Positions 7,328 through 15,860 of a stretch of 64,000 bases of DNA are shown here, piece by piece. The stretch comes from Azospirillum sp. (GTDB taxonomy: Bacteria; Pseudomonadota; Alphaproteobacteria; Azospirillales; Azospirillaceae): NCBI GenBank assembly GCA_016124535.1, contig WGNK01000021.1, forward strand, positions 62,001 through 126,000, written 5' to 3'. Position 1 is the stretch's first letter. Every line of letters begins with the position of its first letter. The notes beneath the pieces were generated by a model. It worked only from the letters and a program-made list of their open reading frames with translations. It was not told the origin of the DNA and ran no database searches. The translations under genes and the position numbers were made by a program.

Positions 7328-8992
7328 TCAGTTGCGCCGGCCGAGCAGGCCGCGGGCGATCACCTGGGCCTGGATTTCCGCGGCACCCTCGAAGATCGAC
7401 AGAATGCGGGCATCGCACAGCACCCGGCTGATCGGGAATTCCTCGGCATAGCCATTGCCGCCATGAATCTGCACCGCGTTGTCGGCATTGGCCCAGGCGA
7501 CCCGCGCCGACAGCAGCTTGGCCATGCCCGCCTCGATATCGCAGCGCCGGCCGGATTCCTTCAGCCGTGCCGCGTGCCAGGTCAGCTGGCGGGCGATCAT
7601 GGTTTCCACCGCCATCCAGGCCAGCTTGACGCCGACCCGCGGAAACGCCAGCAGTGGCCGGCCGAATTGCTTGCGATCGAGGGCGTAGCGCAGGCCCAGC
7701 TCCAGGGCGTTCTGGGCGACCCCGACCGCGCGCGCCGCGGTCTGGATGCGGGCACTCTCGAAGGTCGACATCAATTGGCGAAAGCCCTGGCCTTCGATGC
7801 CGCCGAGCAGCGCCGAGGCCGGCAGGACCAGATCATCGAAACAGATCTCGTATTCCTTCATGCCGCGATAGCCGATCACCTTGATCTCGCTGCCGCTCAT
7901 GCCGGCCAGCGGAAACGGTTCGGCGTCGGTTCCCCGCGGCTTTTCAAACGCGAACATCGACAGCCCGCGATAGCCCTCGGCTTTCGGGTCGCTGCGTGCC
8001 AGCAGGATCATCAGGTCGCTGCGGGCGCCATGGGTGATCCAGGTCTTGGTGCCGCTGACCCGGTAGCCCGCACCGTCGCGCGGCGCCCGACAGCGCAGGC
8101 TGGCGAGGTCGGAGCCGCTGTCCGGCTCGGTAAACACCGCGCAGGGCAGTAGGGTTCCGTCGGCGATACCGGGCAGCCAGCGCGCCCGCTGCTCTTCGGT
8201 GCCGTGGGCCAGGATCAGGTCGCCGGCGATCTCGGCGCGGGTGCCCAGCGAGCCCAAGGCCAGCCAGCCGCGGGCCAGTTCCTCGGTGACGATGCACATC
8301 GCCAGCTTGCCGAGGCCGGAGCCGCCGAACGCCTCGGGTATGGTCAGACCGAAGATGCCGAGCGCGCCCAACTGGCCGACCACCTCGATCGGAATCAGGG
8401 TATCGGCGCGATGCCACGCCTGAACCAGACCGGACAGATCGTCGGCGACCGCGCGGAACTGGTCCTGGACCATCACCAGGGTATCGTCGCCGGGGGCGGT
8501 GTCGCTCAGTCGGCCGGTTTCCAGCCGCTCGCCGAGCAAAACCGCCAGCCGCTGGCGCACTGCCGCGGTGGCGCCGTCGCGGCGCAGTCGCTCGACCGCC
8601 GGGACCCGCGCGAAGGCGGCGACCGCCGCCGTGTCGAGGCCGAGATCGGGCGGACGGGCGGTTTCGCCCTGGCTCATCGCGATGCCGCCGGCGATCTGGT
8701 TGAGATACTCGCCGAACCCGACCTGCACAATCAGGGCTTCCAGCTCGCCGAGCCCGGTCCCGGCGGTCAGTCGCTCGGCCCAGGACAGCAGGGCCTCAAG
8801 CGCGGCGACATAGGTCGCGAGCCATGCCAGGCCGTGGGCGGCGAACTGCGCGCCGTCAAGCCGGTCGGGATCGATCGTCCCTTGCGGCGCGACCACCGCC
8901 GCAACCGCGGCCTGGGCCTGGGCGACAAGCCGGGTCGCCGCGGCCAGTGCTTCGCGGCCAAGCTGGGTCGGATCGGGCAGCCTCTGGACCAT
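7328..8992 (-). CDS. mcd: Acyl-CoA dehydrogenase, (2S)-methylsuccinyl-CoA dehydrogenase-like
   Basis: Starting at the ATG at 8992, which has a clear GGGGAG box upstream, the protein has 554 residues. The last ~390 are a standard acyl-CoA dehydrogenase (FTEPDSGSDLASL for FAD binding, DRKQFGRPL, and QIHGGNGYAEEFPISR near the C terminus). The extra ~165 residues at the N terminus, with AHGLAWLATYVAALEALL and FGEYLNQIAGGIAMSQGE, are what sets apart methylsuccinyl-CoA dehydrogenase of the ethylmalonyl-CoA pathway, which oxidises (2S)-methylsuccinyl-CoA to mesaconyl-CoA during acetate and C1 growth. That assignment rests on recalled family features. No other pathway gene is in the window. Confidence 0.7.
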   Translation of the reverse strand: MVQRLPDPTQLGREALAAATRLVAQAQAAVAAVVAPQGTIDPDRLDGAQFAAHGLAWLATYVAALEALLSWAERLTAGTGLGELEALIVQVGFGEYLNQIAGGIAMSQGETARPPDLGLDTAAVAAFARVPAVERLRRDGATAAVRQRLAVLLGERLETGRLSDTAPGDDTLVMVQDQFRAVADDLSGLVQAWHRADTLIPIEVVGQLGALGIFGLTIPEAFGGSGLGKLAMCIVTEELARGWLALGSLGTRAEIAGDLILAHGTEEQRARWLPGIADGTLLPCAVFTEPDSGSDLASLRCRAPRDGAGYRVSGTKTWITHGARSDLMILLARSDPKAEGYRGLSMFAFEKPRGTDAEPFPLAGMSGSEIKVIGYRGMKEYEICFDDLVLPASALLGGIEGQGFRQLMSTFESARIQTAARAVGVAQNALELGLRYALDRKQFGRPLLAFPRVGVKLAWMAVETMIARQLTWHAARLKESGRRCDIEAGMAKLLSARVAWANADNAVQIHGGNGYAEEFPISRVLCDARILSIFEGAAEIQAQVIARGLLGRRN

Positions 8993-9403
8993 TGGCGGAA
9001 CTCCCCGGCGATCGTATTGCCGCCCCGGCGAGCAGGGGGCGGGTGGAAGGCAAGCCATGACACCGCAGGCCGGCGCTACAATGTGCCATGACCGGCCCTG
9101 CGCCGCGACCGGCCCTGCACCACGACGGCCCGGCACCGGCCTGCCGAGGCCGCCCAATGGCGGATAGAGGTCAGACCAATTTTCGATCATAAGTATACAT
9201 ACGAATTAGTAGACCTACGAATTGCGTCGGCGGCGCCATGGCGAGAGATTCAGAACCCTCAGTGGTGGTCGGGATGCTCGGCGGTGGGTGGCAGGACATC
9301 CGTTTCCGATCAACCGGCATCGCCATCGACCGAAGCCAGCTGCCAGCGACGGTGACGTCCTTTGCGCCGGCACCGAACGAACAAAACCTGTGAGGAGGCC
9401 CGG
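8993..9403. promoter_or_regulatory. Divergent 411-bp intergenic region with a repeated TACGAATT box
   Basis: No credible gene is seen between the acyl-CoA dehydrogenase and methyltransferase starts. A short AT-rich patch near 9180-9225 carries TACGAATT twice, at 9200-9207 and 9216-9223. The copies are 16 bp apart, on almost the same face of the helix, which suggests a regulator site or promoter for the methyltransferase gene. The rest is GC-rich without recognisable signals. Confidence 0.35.
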
Positions 9404-10183
9404 ATGTCGCACATCGATTTGCCGATTGACGCCATTGACGCGCGTGAAGGGGTGCGCGAACAGCGCTTCGGCCGCATCTGGAAACAGGACCTCAACGCCG
9501 TCTTCGCCGATGTCGCGCGCTATTACGATCGCGCCAACCACGTTGCCAGCCTGGGCCTGTGGAACTGGTTTCTCCGCCGGTTCATGGCGGTGGTCGAGGT
9601 CAAGCCGGGTCAGCGGGTGCTCGATGTCTGCGCCGGCACCAACGCAATCGGCATCGCTTTGCTGAAGCGTGAACCCGGTCTGGATGTTCACGCCATCGAC
9701 CGCAGCGCGGAGATGCTGGAAGTCGGCGAGCAGAACGCGCGGACCTTGGGTTTCGCGATCGACTGCCGGGTCGGCGATGTTCACGTCCTGCCCTATCCCG
9801 ACAACCATTTCGACCTGGTCACCTTGCAATTCGCCACCCGCCATCTGCGGGTCAAGGAGGTTTTCGCCGAGATCAGACGGGTCCTGAAGCCGGGTGGGCA
9901 TTTCTATCACTCGGACATGCTGCGCCCGAGCAACCGCGTGGTCGAGGCGGTTTATTTCGGCTTTCTGCGTTTCACCCTGGCCTTCACCAGCCTGGTTTTC
10001 CGCTCGAGCCCGGAGGCCAAGCGCTGCCGGCGCTATTTCGTCGACGCCCTGGAGCTGTTCTACTCTGCCGATGAATTCTCTGCAGTATTGCGCGAATTCG
10101 GCTTCGTCGAAGTCCGCCAGAGCAGTCTGTTGTTCGGTGTCCTGGGTTTCCACCGTGGTGTCGAACCCGAGCACGGGGGGTGA
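9404..10183 (+). CDS. Class I SAM-dependent methyltransferase, UbiE/COQ5-like
   Basis: The 259-residue protein starts at the ATG at 9404, with a perfect GAGGAGG site 5 bp before it. It carries the Rossmann-type methyltransferase motifs: VLDVCAGTNAIGIALL (motif I, SAM binding), VHAIDRSAEMLEVG (motif II), VHVLPYPDNHFDLVTLQFA and the post-motif RRVLKPGGHFYHSDM. The arrangement resembles UbiE/MenG quinone methyltransferases, but the N-terminal extension and a hydrophobic stretch around FGFLRFTLAFTSLVF set it apart. It may act on a membrane lipid or quinone. It is alone on its strand, so no pathway can be inferred from neighbours. Confidence 0.75.
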   Translation: MSHIDLPIDAIDAREGVREQRFGRIWKQDLNAVFADVARYYDRANHVASLGLWNWFLRRFMAVVEVKPGQRVLDVCAGTNAIGIALLKREPGLDVHAIDRSAEMLEVGEQNARTLGFAIDCRVGDVHVLPYPDNHFDLVTLQFATRHLRVKEVFAEIRRVLKPGGHFYHSDMLRPSNRVVEAVYFGFLRFTLAFTSLVFRSSPEAKRCRRYFVDALELFYSADEFSAVLREFGFVEVRQSSLLFGVLGFHRGVEPEHGG

Positions 10184-10212
10184 CCCGGCACGTCCAGGCT
10201 ATTTTGGCTGGG

Positions 10213-10947
10213 CTATTTTGGCCGGGCGAATTCGCGGGCGATCTGTTCTTGCTCGTGCTGGCGCAGCCGGGGCCAGATCTGGTCGAGAGTCTTGACCAGA
10301 TCGGTGCGCCCGGCCCGCACCGCCTTGAAATAATACTCATAAGCGCGGGCGAAATCCTTTTTGACGCCGCGGCCATCGAAATAGAGCCAGGCCTGGAGTT
10401 CCATCGCTTTGTCGTCGCCGAATTCGATCCGTCGGTCGAGTTCCTGGAAATCCTCGGGCTTGAGGCGATTGAGGCCGGCGCGTTGCACCAGTTCGCGCCA
10501 GACCCGCGCAGCCTCGGCGATCTCGGCCAGCAATTGGGCGCGTCGCGCCGCCAGACCACCGGCGAAGCTGCTGTACGGCGGCTGCTCGCTGACCTGCTTC
10601 ATCGCGGCGTGCCAGGCGCCACACCAATCGGGCGGCAGCAAGGGCACGGCGCAGATTTCCAGTCCGCGCGCGAAGGTCATCCGTCGCCATTCCGGCTGTG
10701 AGACCTCGGCCTCCTTGGGGCGTGCCGCCTCCATGGCATCGACCCAGCTTTGGCACCAGGAGGGGCGTTGGTCGGCGAGGTGGCAACGCTCCAGGACGGC
10801 ATCGAAATCAGACTGGTACCAGTAGAAGTCGTCAGACTCCGCATCGGCCGCCCCAGCCGTCAGCTGCGGACAAATTGCCGCGGTCAATGCGAGCGCCGCC
10901 GCAGTGACCGTCGAGAGCAATTTGGGACGCTTCGACCTCGCAGCCAT
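10213..10947 (-). CDS. Exported protein with a Sel1-like repeat, unknown role
   Basis: The 244-residue protein begins with a Sec-type signal peptide (basic MAARSKRPK, then a hydrophobic Ala/Leu run, likely cut near TAGAADAES). It has conserved-looking cysteine-tryptophan pairs (PSWCQSWVDAM and PDWCGAWHAAM) in two similar segments. Near the C terminus lies one Sel1/TPR-type unit, ELQAWLYFDGRGVKKDFARA. A GGAGG box lies 9 bp upstream of the ATG. Sel1 repeats usually mediate protein contacts in the periplasm, but no partner is apparent. It converges with the methyltransferase gene, 29 bp apart. Confidence 0.7.
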   Translation of the reverse strand: MAARSKRPKLLSTVTAAALALTAAICPQLTAGAADAESDDFYWYQSDFDAVLERCHLADQRPSWCQSWVDAMEAARPKEAEVSQPEWRRMTFARGLEICAVPLLPPDWCGAWHAAMKQVSEQPPYSSFAGGLAARRAQLLAEIAEAARVWRELVQRAGLNRLKPEDFQELDRRIEFGDDKAMELQAWLYFDGRGVKKDFARAYEYYFKAVRAGRTDLVKTLDQIWPRLRQHEQEQIAREFARPK

Positions 10948-11814
10948 GCGCCGCCGCCTCCGTTTCCAGCGATTTTCCGCAGCCTACCGGGCGATTTGGC
11001 GCTGAGCAACCGAAAGGCGGCGGCTGCCCAACGACGGAGCGATAAATCGCTCTTTCCAGGATTATATAAATAAATAGCCGACACCCCCTTATTGGACGAA
11101 GTACATGCAGCGCTTAATATGAAATATTGCTCAACAACTGACAATTTATGAATTTCATTCAAATTAATAAATCGGCAGAATTTCTTGACAGTGATATCAT
11201 GGGTGTCCCGTAGGCATCAAATAAGGTGTCAAAATTATTAATTTTATGTAATAAATTGAATATTGATCATTCATCGAGATTGGCACTCTGCGCTGCTGTT
11301 TGCTGTGGCGGTGCGGCTTAGGCCGGCAGCCATAGCTGCGGGGCGCCACTTTTTTTCGCCCTATCGGGTTGGATCGGCCGCAGCCTTTTCCCTTCACTGC
11401 CGGCTCAAAATCCGGTGCGGACTTCCGAATCGCGTGCGGCGACGGGCGATCTCCTCGCGTTCCCATACTGGAAACACCAGGATAGCCGCCTGTCACCGCC
11501 AACCGTAGCAGCCGCGGTGGTCTTTCCACGAAGCCGGTAAAAGCCGAACCGATTCGCGGTCGACCTCGGTGGCGCTGCCTCGGCCTGCCGCTTCCTTCCG
11601 GTGTGGCCCAGGGTCGGCCGCGCGGAATGGGTTGTCGCTGGCCCCAGCCGCCGCGCCGTCGCCCGATTTCGATCGGGATTCTTGACCTTCGAAACCGAAT
11701 AACCTCTGATCCCCCGCCTAAGCCTTCACAAACCGCTAACGATCCGGCATTTTGCAGGCTCAAAGCCGGAGACTGTGCTTCCGGCGCGTAAGAATGAGGC
11801 AGGGGAAACGAAAT
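10948..11814. other. 867-bp stretch without a credible gene; AT-rich patch and likely pntAA promoter
   Basis: No open frame here has both a ribosome-binding site and protein-like composition. Bases about 11060-11280 are strikingly AT-rich against GC-rich flanks and contain runs such as TTATATAAATAAATAG, with no recognisable RNA structure. The right half is GC-rich again. The best promoter candidate for the transhydrogenase operon is TTGACC at 11682-11687, a 17-bp spacer and TCTGAT at 11705-11710, about 105 bp before the pntAA start. Confidence 0.5.
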
Positions 11815-12981
11815 ATGAAATTGGCGATACCCAAGGAGCGGCGCTCGTACGAACTGCGCGTCGCGGCCTCTCCAGAGACTGTGAAGAAATTCAAGGCGCT
11901 GGGCGTCGATGTCGTGGTTGAATGCGGTGCCGGCGTCAGTGCCGCCTATACCGATCAGGCCTATGCCGATGCCGGGGCGACCATTGCTGCCGACGAGGCG
12001 GCGGCCCTGGCCGATGCCGATGTCGTGCTCAAGGTCCAGCGTCCCCTGACCGCCGGCGAAGGCGGTCCCGATGAACTGGCGCTGATCAAGCCTGGCGCCA
12101 CCCTGGTTGCCATCCTGTCGCCCTATCAGGCCAAGGAACAGATCGCGGCCTATGCCGCGGCCAAGGTCGACGCTTTTGCAATGGAATTCATGCCGCGCAT
12201 CACCCGCGCCCAGACCATGGACGTGTTGTCGAGCCAGTCCAACCTGGCCGGCTACAAGGCGGTGGTCGATGCCGCGGTGGTGTTCGGCCGCGCCTTCCCG
12301 ATGATGATGACCGCCGCCGGTACCGTGCCGCCGGCCCGCTGCCTGGTCATGGGCGTCGGCGTCGCCGGCCTGCAGGCGATCGCCACCGCCAAGCGGCTGG
12401 GTGCCATCGTCAGTGCCACCGACGTACGCCCGGCGGTCAAGGAGCAGGTCCAGAGCCTGGGCGGCACCTTCGTTGCGGTCGAGGACGAGGAGTTCAAGCA
12501 GGCCGAGACCGCCGGCGGCTATGCCAAGCAAATGAGCGCGGAATACCAGGCCAAGCAGGCAGCTCTGATCGCCGAGACAATCAAGAAGCAGGACATCGTG
12601 ATCTGCACCGCGCTGATCCCGGGTCGCAAGGCGCCGATCCTGGTCAATGCCGACATGGTCAAGTCGATGAAGCCGGGTTCGGTGATCATCGATCTGGCGG
12701 TCGAACAGGGCGGCAACTGTGAAGGGGCGGTCGCCGGCCAGATCGTCACCACTGACAATGGCGTCAATATCGTCGGCTACATCAACGTGCCGAGCCGGAT
12801 CGCGGTCGATGCTTCGGCGCTATACGCCAAGAACCTGCTCAACTTCCTGACGCCGCAGATCGACAAGGAAACCAAGGCGCTGAAGCTTAACTGGGACGAC
12901 GAGATCATCAAGGCCACTGCGCTGACCCGTGGCGGCCAGATCGTCCATCCCGCCTTCGCCGACGCCGGCAAGACAGCCTGA
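11815..12981 (+). CDS. pntAA: NAD(P) transhydrogenase subunit alpha part 1 (NAD-binding)
   Basis: The 388-residue protein begins at the ATG at 11815 behind AGGGGA. The N terminus MKLAIPKERRSYELRVA and the nucleotide-binding segment LVMGVGVAGLQAIATAKRLGA are those of the alanine dehydrogenase/PntA domain I, which binds NAD(H). Here the alpha subunit is split into two genes, as in Rhodospirillum rubrum. With PntAB and PntB it couples hydride transfer from NADH to NADP+ to proton entry across the inner membrane, supplying NADPH. The next gene follows after 14 bp, in the same operon. Confidence 0.97.
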   Translation: MKLAIPKERRSYELRVAASPETVKKFKALGVDVVVECGAGVSAAYTDQAYADAGATIAADEAAALADADVVLKVQRPLTAGEGGPDELALIKPGATLVAILSPYQAKEQIAAYAAAKVDAFAMEFMPRITRAQTMDVLSSQSNLAGYKAVVDAAVVFGRAFPMMMTAAGTVPPARCLVMGVGVAGLQAIATAKRLGAIVSATDVRPAVKEQVQSLGGTFVAVEDEEFKQAETAGGYAKQMSAEYQAKQAALIAETIKKQDIVICTALIPGRKAPILVNADMVKSMKPGSVIIDLAVEQGGNCEGAVAGQIVTTDNGVNIVGYINVPSRIAVDASALYAKNLLNFLTPQIDKETKALKLNWDDEIIKATALTRGGQIVHPAFADAGKTA

Positions 12982-12995
12982 GGGGGAACGCCGTC

Positions 12996-13358
12996 ATGAA
13001 TCCTCACGATCTCATCCCCGTCCAGGTCGCCGACGCCGCAAGCCATGTGGCCGAAGCCGCCGCCGGCGGCCATGGCGCCTTCTTCCTCACCGGTCTCACC
13101 GTCTTCGTGCTCGCCGTGTTCGTCGGCTACCACGTGGTCTGGCGAGTCACCCCGGCGCTCCATTCCCCGCTGATGGCGGTGACCAATGCGGTATCCTCGG
13201 TGATCATCGTCGGCGCCCTGATCGCCGCCGGCCCGGCCAAGATCGATTTCTCGACCGGCCTCGGTTTTGTCGGGGTGGCCTTGGCATCGGTCAACATCTT
13301 CGGTGGCTTCATCGTCACCCAGCGGATGCTGTCGATGTTCAAGAAGAAGCAGAAGTAA
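12996..13358 (+). CDS. pntAB: NAD(P) transhydrogenase subunit alpha part 2 (membrane)
   Basis: The 120-residue protein is the small membrane subunit of the split transhydrogenase, with three to four hydrophobic helices. VTPALHSPLMAVTNAVSSVI is the typical signature, and SVNIFGGFIVTQRMLSMF occurs near the C terminus before a lysine-rich tail. It forms part of the proton channel (domain II) with PntB. It lies 14 bp after pntAA and 15 bp before pntB, each junction carrying a GGGG-type ribosome-binding site. Confidence 0.96.
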   Translation: MNPHDLIPVQVADAASHVAEAAAGGHGAFFLTGLTVFVLAVFVGYHVVWRVTPALHSPLMAVTNAVSSVIIVGALIAAGPAKIDFSTGLGFVGVALASVNIFGGFIVTQRMLSMFKKKQK

Positions 13359-13373
13359 GGGGAGACCAAGACC

Positions 13374-14762
13374 ATGGAAACCATTTCCACCCTGGCCTAT
13401 CTGGTCGCCTCGGTGTGCTTCATCCTGGCGCTGAAGGGCCTGTCCTCGCCCGATGCCGCCCAGCAAGGCAATCGATACGGCATCATCGGCATGGTCATCG
13501 CCATCGTGACCACGCTGGCGCTGCCCAGCGTCCAATCCTACATCCCGATTGTGGTTGCGATCGCCATCGGCGGCGTCGTCGGCACCTTCATCGCCAAGAA
13601 AATCCAGATGACGGCGCTGCCCCAGCTGGTCGCCGCCTTCCACAGTCTGGTCGGCCTGGCGGCGGTGTTCGTTGCCGCCGCTGCGTTCTACGCGCCGGAG
13701 TCCTACGGCATCGGCACCCCCGGCAACATCGCGATCGGCAGCCTGGTCGAGATGTCGATCGGTACCGCGATCGGCGCCATCACCTTCAGCGGCTCGGTGA
13801 TCGCGTTTGCCAAGCTGCAGGCGCTGATCAGCGGCAAGCCGCTGGTGTTTCCGGGGCAGCATCTGTTCAACGCGGCTTTGGGCATTCTGACCATCGTCCT
13901 GGTGGTTCTGCTTTGCACCAGCAATTCCGCCGCGGTGTTCTGGGCGATCGTCATCGCCTCGTTCGCACTGGGCTTCCTGTTGATCCTGCCGATCGGTGGC
14001 GCCGACATGCCGGTCGTGATCTCGATGCTCAACAGCTATTCGGGATGGGCCGCCTGCGGCATCGGCTTCACCCTGCAAAACAACCTGCTGATCATCACCG
14101 GAGCCCTGGTCGGCTCCTCGGGCGCCATCCTGAGCTACATCATGTGCAAGGCGATGAACCGCTCGATCTTCAATGTCATCCTCGGCGGCTTCGGCGGCGA
14201 GGCGGCGGGACCGGCGGGCGGACCCGGCGGCGATCGTACGGTGAAAGCGGGTTCGGCCGACGATGCCGCCTTCATCATGAAGAACGCCGCCTCGGTGATC
14301 ATCGTGCCCGGTTACGGCATGGCGGTCGCCCAAGCCCAGCACGCACTGCGCGAAATGGGCGACCTCCTGAAGAAAGAAGGGGCGACCGTCCGCTACGCCA
14401 TCCACCCGGGCGCCGGCCGCATGCCCGGACACATGAACGTGCTGCTGGCCGAGGCCAACGTGTCCTATGACGAAGTGTTCGAACTGGACGAAATCAACCG
14501 CGATTTCGGCCAGTGCGATGTCGCCTTCGTGATCGGCGCCAACGACGTGACCAACCCGGCGGCCAAGACCGACCCGGCCTCGCCGATCTACGGCATGCCG
14601 ATCCTCGACGTCGAAAAAGCCAAGACCGTGTTCTTCGTCAAACGCTCGATGGCGTCCGGCTATGCCGGTGTCGACAACGAACTGTTCTTCCGCCCCAACA
14701 CCATGATGCTGTTCGGCGACGCCAAGAAAGTCTGCGAAGAAGTCTGTAAGGCTTTGGAGTAG
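13374..14762 (+). CDS. pntB: NAD(P) transhydrogenase subunit beta
   Basis: This 462-residue protein has an N-terminal membrane domain of about eight or nine helices (the rest of domain II) and a C-terminal NADP(H)-binding domain III. The latter begins near IVPGYGMAVAQAQHALREM and includes IHPGAGRMPGHMNVLLAEA, FVIGANDVTNPAA and VKRSMASGYAGVDN, all characteristic of PntB. The length is normal. It is the last gene of the operon; a hairpin region follows directly. Confidence 0.97.
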   Translation: METISTLAYLVASVCFILALKGLSSPDAAQQGNRYGIIGMVIAIVTTLALPSVQSYIPIVVAIAIGGVVGTFIAKKIQMTALPQLVAAFHSLVGLAAVFVAAAAFYAPESYGIGTPGNIAIGSLVEMSIGTAIGAITFSGSVIAFAKLQALISGKPLVFPGQHLFNAALGILTIVLVVLLCTSNSAAVFWAIVIASFALGFLLILPIGGADMPVVISMLNSYSGWAACGIGFTLQNNLLIITGALVGSSGAILSYIMCKAMNRSIFNVILGGFGGEAAGPAGGPGGDRTVKAGSADDAAFIMKNAASVIIVPGYGMAVAQAQHALREMGDLLKKEGATVRYAIHPGAGRMPGHMNVLLAEANVSYDEVFELDEINRDFGQCDVAFVIGANDVTNPAAKTDPASPIYGMPILDVEKAKTVFFVKRSMASGYAGVDNELFFRPNTMMLFGDAKKVCEEVCKALE

Positions 14763-14775
14763 GGTACAAAGAAGG

Positions 14776-14845
14776 CCAGGGGGCCGCGAGGCCCCCTGGA
14801 ACCCCCTGGGGGATCGAAAGGGGGGCCTCTCGGCACCCCTTTTTC
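14776..14845. terminator. Two hairpins between pntB and the convergent hpnL
   Basis: The first hairpin is a perfect 10-bp stem, CCAGGGGGCC at 14776-14785 and GGCCCCCTGG at 14790-14799, with a GCGA tetraloop. The second pairs AAAGGGG (14817-14823) with CCCCTTT (14836-14842) and runs into CCCCTTTTTC, an intrinsic terminator for the rightward transcript. The region lies between convergent stops and may serve both directions. Confidence 0.8.
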
Positions 14846-15814
14846 TTATGGTTGCTGCACCAGGCGCCGGCCTTCGAAAATCTGCCAGGCGATCACCGGC
14901 GGCAGGAACAACAGCAGATCCCGCGCCCGGCGGGCCAGAGCCAGGGCCAACGACACTTCGGGGCCGAGGCCGAGCAGGCTGCCGAAGAGGACGAAGCCGC
15001 CTTCCTGCACGCCGATCGCACCCGGTACCACGAAGGCGGCACTGCTGACCGCCTGGGCCAGGGATTCGATCAGCAGCGCTTCCAGCAGCGTCACCGGCTG
15101 ACCCAGGAAGTAAAGCGCCAGCCAGATTTCGCCGGTGCCCGACACCCAGGCTACGAACTGCCACAACGCGCAGGAAAGAATTCGGCCGCGCCGGCGGTAG
15201 AACAGCCGGACCGCGCGGTCGAGCCGCTCGCTGCTCACCGCCAGGCCCGACCAGCGATCGCCGAACAGCGCCCGGAACAGCCGCGCTGCCAGTTCAAATA
15301 GCCCGTATTTCTGCACCAGCACCAGCAGCGCCAGCAGCGGGATGGTAATCAGCAGACCAAGCCCGATCCGCGCCACCGTTTCGCCGTCGTCGGTGTTGGC
15401 CATCAGCACCACCAGCCCGAGCACGGTGAACAGGAACTGGGTGCCGATGCACACCGTCATATCGACCACCAGGCTGGCCACCACCGGGGCGGTGCGCAGG
15501 CCGCGCTGCATCATCAGGCGCGCCGATACCACCTCGCCGCCGATCCGTGCCACCGGCAGCAAACCGTTGACCGCCTCGCGCAGCCACACGGTCTCGGTGA
15601 AGAACCACAACGAGGGGCGCTGGGCGCCCGGCCACAGCACTTGCCAGGCTCGCGCGTTCAAAGCCATCGGCACCAAGTGGAACAGGCTGGCCCAAACGAT
15701 CCCGAAGCCGGCGCCGGCCAGCGCGGTCAGAACCGCGGCCACGCCCTGCCAGGCGATCAGCCCGGTCGCCGCGGCCAAGCCGACGAGCCCCAATACTGTC
15801 GCCGTACGCATCAT
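14846..15814 (-). CDS. hpnL: HpnL-like integral membrane protein (LPG synthase TM family)
   Basis: The 322-residue protein has about eight hydrophobic segments and belongs to the UPF0104 / lysylphosphatidylglycerol-synthase transmembrane group. Family signatures include LREAVNGLLPVARIGGEVVSARLM and, near the C terminus, AFVVPGAIGVQEGGFVLFGSLLGL. The length and the glycine-rich motif fit HpnL, a membrane protein often encoded with hopanoid genes. Its biochemical role is unsettled. The presence of hpnN in the same window supports the hopanoid link. The start has two adjacent ATGs (15814 and 15811). It is convergent with pntB and 46 bp downstream of lysK on the same strand. Confidence 0.75.
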   Translation of the reverse strand: MMRTATVLGLVGLAAATGLIAWQGVAAVLTALAGAGFGIVWASLFHLVPMALNARAWQVLWPGAQRPSLWFFTETVWLREAVNGLLPVARIGGEVVSARLMMQRGLRTAPVVASLVVDMTVCIGTQFLFTVLGLVVLMANTDDGETVARIGLGLLITIPLLALLVLVQKYGLFELAARLFRALFGDRWSGLAVSSERLDRAVRLFYRRRGRILSCALWQFVAWVSGTGEIWLALYFLGQPVTLLEALLIESLAQAVSSAAFVVPGAIGVQEGGFVLFGSLLGLGPEVSLALALARRARDLLLFLPPVIAWQIFEGRRLVQQP

Positions 15815-15860
15815 TGCAAAATACCTTCGTCGTCACGCCGCCGGGATTACCTCGCCGGGC

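Noticed and set aside
11185..11216. Promoter with a perfect TTGACA at 11185
   Set aside because: No acceptable -10 element lies 16-18 bp downstream, and it is more than 600 bp from the next gene.
12777..15164. 795-codon reverse-strand frame opposite pntAB and pntB
   Set aside because: It is full of His, Asp, Gln and Arg, as expected from the complement of GC-rich membrane-protein codons, and the plus strand encodes unmistakable PntB.
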